A DNA stretch of 23,487 bases from JBGOUV01 sp041477815 (GTDB taxonomy: Bacteria; Acidobacteriota; Terriglobia; Bryobacterales; JACQDG01). The position numbers and the translations under genes were made by a program. Under the pieces are notes generated by a model. It did not search any database. It had not been told where the DNA came from and worked only from the letters and a program-made list of their open reading frames with translations. Of this stretch, positions 21,878 through 23,487 are shown in pieces (the stretch's first letter is position 1; the number at the start of each line of letters is the position of its first letter). The stretch is taken from contig JBGOUV010000053.1 in the NCBI GenBank assembly GCA_041477815.1, positions 1 through 23,487 on the forward strand, given 5' to 3'.

Positions 21878-23487
21878 TTAGAACCGGAACCGGGCCGCGA
21901 GCTGAATAATCCGCGGATCGCGGGCGGCGGTGATGGCGCCGAACCCGAACCGGTTGGTCGCGCTCGGCAGATTGGAAATCTGGCCCTGCGCGTTGAAGTT
22001 GACGGTGCGGTTGAAATCGCTGAACTGCGTGTGGTTCCAGGTGTTGAACATCTCGCACCGTAACTGCAGGACCCGCTGCTCGGACCCGAACGGGATGTTC
22101 TTGAACACCGAGACATCCCAGTTGTTGACGCCGGGCTTCCGGATCGGATTCTGGCCGGACTCCAGGCCCTGGCTCCGGCCAATGGCGGCGGGCCCCACCT
22201 TCGAGGGATCGATCCAGGCATAGATGTCCTTCTTGCCGTTCGGATTGCCGCTGAAGGAAGGCCGTGGCCCGACGCTCTCCGACCCCGTGTAGATGCGGTT
22301 CCGCTCGCCGCCCGAGACGGCGGTGCCGTTGGGCCGGGGCAAGTCGCCGATGTTGATGAAGTCGGGCTCCCCGGAGAAGAAGCTGGTGATACCGGAGATC
22401 TCCCAGCCGTTGAACACAGCGCGGCCTGCCGGGTTGTTCATGAAACCCCGAGCGCCCTTGGGCAGGTTCCAGGTGTAGTTGAAGACGAAGGTGTGGGGAA
22501 CGTCGTAAAACAGCGGCCCGTAGTTCGCCGATCGGTAGTTGGTAGGGTGGAGGTTGTCGGTGCGGGACCCGGCGGTGCCCAGCGCTTTCGACCAGGTGTA
22601 ATTGGCGCCGAAGGCGACGCTGTTGGAGAACCGCCGGCTAACCGACATCTGCAAGGCGTGGTAGTTGGACATCGCGCCGAACTGGCTCATGTTGATGTCG
22701 CCATAACCCGGGTAGAGCCGGTAGAAGTTCAGGCTGTTGGTCCTGGTGCCGTCCAGGGCGGGATTGACCACGGTCGGATCCTGGTTCTGCGGCAGCCAGG
22801 CGCTGCCGAAGGGGGCCGTATTCAGGTTGTACCGGGCGAGGTTATGCAGCGAGCGCATTCCGACATAGGCGACATCGAGCAGGACGCGCGCCGGCAGCTC
22901 CCGCTGCACGGAAAGGTTCCAGTTGTAGGTGGTCGGCACCTCGCCCTTCTGGTCGAAACCACGCACGGTGGCCGGGGCAAACACCCCCCGTGAGCTGCCG
23001 AGCGTGGTCAGGTTCCCGAAGTAGAAGGTCGGCCGGATCGTCGCCGGTGGATTGGTGATCTGGTCGAAGACGTCGTTGCCCTGGAAGCGGTCGTAGTACA
23101 CCCCGCTGCCGGCCCGAATCACCGTCTTCGCGTTGAACTGATAGGCGATGCCGATCCGGGGCGCGTAGTGGATGCCCCGGTCGTCGATCAGGCCGATCGG
23201 GTAACCGTTCTGTCCGGCCAGCCCCATGCCGTTCGCGTAGAGTCCGTTCACGAAACCCCGCCCGGTCTGGACCAGCGTTCCAATCAGGTTCCCCGCCCCG
23301 TATTCTCCGGTGACCGGGTTGAGGGACCCCACCGCTCCGGTCGTCGGATTGATGGCCCGCTGCATCAGCACCGCCCGCGCCGCCGGGTCGTAGAGCGACG
23401 GGTTGAACGACGCGGTCTGCTTGGCCTGGTCGAACTGCGGCTGAATCCAATAGAAACGCAGCCCCAGGTCGAGCGTCAGCTTAGGCG
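21878..23487 (-). CDS. Oar-like TonB-dependent outer-membrane receptor (3' part, runs off right edge)
   Basis: The last 536 codons of a large outer-membrane beta-barrel. The frame is open to the window edge; the segment beyond the first internal start reads KLTLDLGLRFYWIQPQFDQA. Barrel strands alternate aromatic and polar residues, for example LDDRG-type turns (GLIDDRGIHYAPRIGIAYQF), TTYNWNLSVQRELPARVLLD, VAYVGMRSLHNL, SNSVAFGANYTWSKALG and PHTFVFNYTWNLPKG. It ends in QLAARFRF, with the C-terminal Phe needed for BAM recognition. Such receptors, with an N-terminal carboxypeptidase-like domain, are hugely expanded in Acidobacteria and import glycans or other nutrients. The N-terminal domain, plug and signal peptide lie outside the window. 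Confidence 0.88.
   Translation of the reverse strand, partial: PKLTLDLGLRFYWIQPQFDQAKQTASFNPSLYDPAARAVLMQRAINPTTGAVGSLNPVTGEYGAGNLIGTLVQTGRGFVNGLYANGMGLAGQNGYPIGLIDDRGIHYAPRIGIAYQFNAKTVIRAGSGVYYDRFQGNDVFDQITNPPATIRPTFYFGNLTTLGSSRGVFAPATVRGFDQKGEVPTTYNWNLSVQRELPARVLLDVAYVGMRSLHNLARYNLNTAPFGSAWLPQNQDPTVVNPALDGTRTNSLNFYRLYPGYGDINMSQFGAMSNYHALQMSVSRRFSNSVAFGANYTWSKALGTAGSRTDNLHPTNYRSANYGPLFYDVPHTFVFNYTWNLPKGARGFMNNPAGRAVFNGWEISGITSFFSGEPDFINIGDLPRPNGTAVSGGERNRIYTGSESVGPRPSFSGNPNGKKDIYAWIDPSKVGPAAIGRSQGLESGQNPIRKPGVNNWDVSVFKNIPFGSEQRVLQLRCEMFNTWNHTQFSDFNRTVNFNAQGQISNLPSATNRFGFGAITAARDPRIIQLAARFRF

Noticed and set aside
1..23487. CRISPR arrays, tRNA or rRNA genes
   Set aside because: No regularly spaced repeats, cloverleaf-like segments with CCA-type ends, or rRNA-like conserved blocks were noticed when reading both strands.

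Overview
The window is about 23.5 kb of GC-rich bacterial DNA. It most likely comes from an Acidobacteriota genome of the Bryobacter/Solibacter type. The evidence is the Oar-like TonB-dependent outer-membrane receptor ending in Phe, the Ser/Thr kinase fused to a FlgO-like domain and TPRs, the Tat-exported glycan and acid-sugar enzymes, and a short relic resembling the N-terminus of acidobacterial ADOP permeases. This assignment is inference from gene families; there is no rRNA or tRNA in the window.

Layout. (1) 1-1350 is a graveyard of mobile DNA on the minus strand: the intact 5' end of an ISNCY-like transposase, then decayed pieces of a DNA methylase, a serine recombinase, an IS66 transposase and a DUF4338 (DruA-like) protein. 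(2) 1531-5009 (plus) holds a Tat-exported GH51 arabinofuranosidase and a two-gene unit of a secreted PPC/DUF296 protein and an enolase-superfamily enzyme. (3) 5061-6871 (minus) is a coupled AAA ATPase and TOPRIM-like pair, probably anti-phage, bracketed by near-identical 36-nt direct repeats. (4) 7046-10470 (minus) is a housekeeping envelope and isoprenoid operon, msrP-dxr-rseP. (5) 10519-13583 (plus) carries a tricorn-like S41 peptidase, a dead PIN toxin gene, a short relic matching the peptidase C-terminus, and an intact vapBC pair. (6) 13690-16666 holds a secreted hypothetical protein divergent from the kinase-FlgO-TPR protein. (7) 16700-18334 looks like an integron cassette array without an integrase in view: DUF2442, an attC site, a RelE-like toxin (frameshifted) with its HTH antitoxin, a second attC, and a VOC protein. 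(8) 18485-19512 is an NHL/SMP-30-type secreted propeller gene broken by an exact 11-nt tandem duplication. (9) 19673-21795 is a TPR protein translationally coupled to a seven-heme cytochrome c. (10) 21878 to the right edge (minus) is the 3' part of the TonB receptor.

The most noteworthy items are the two attC-like sites with their cassette genes, the repeat-flanked ATPase/TOPRIM module, the 11-nt duplication, and the S41 3'-end relic next to the toxin-antitoxin genes. All identifications rest on reading motifs; no database search was possible.
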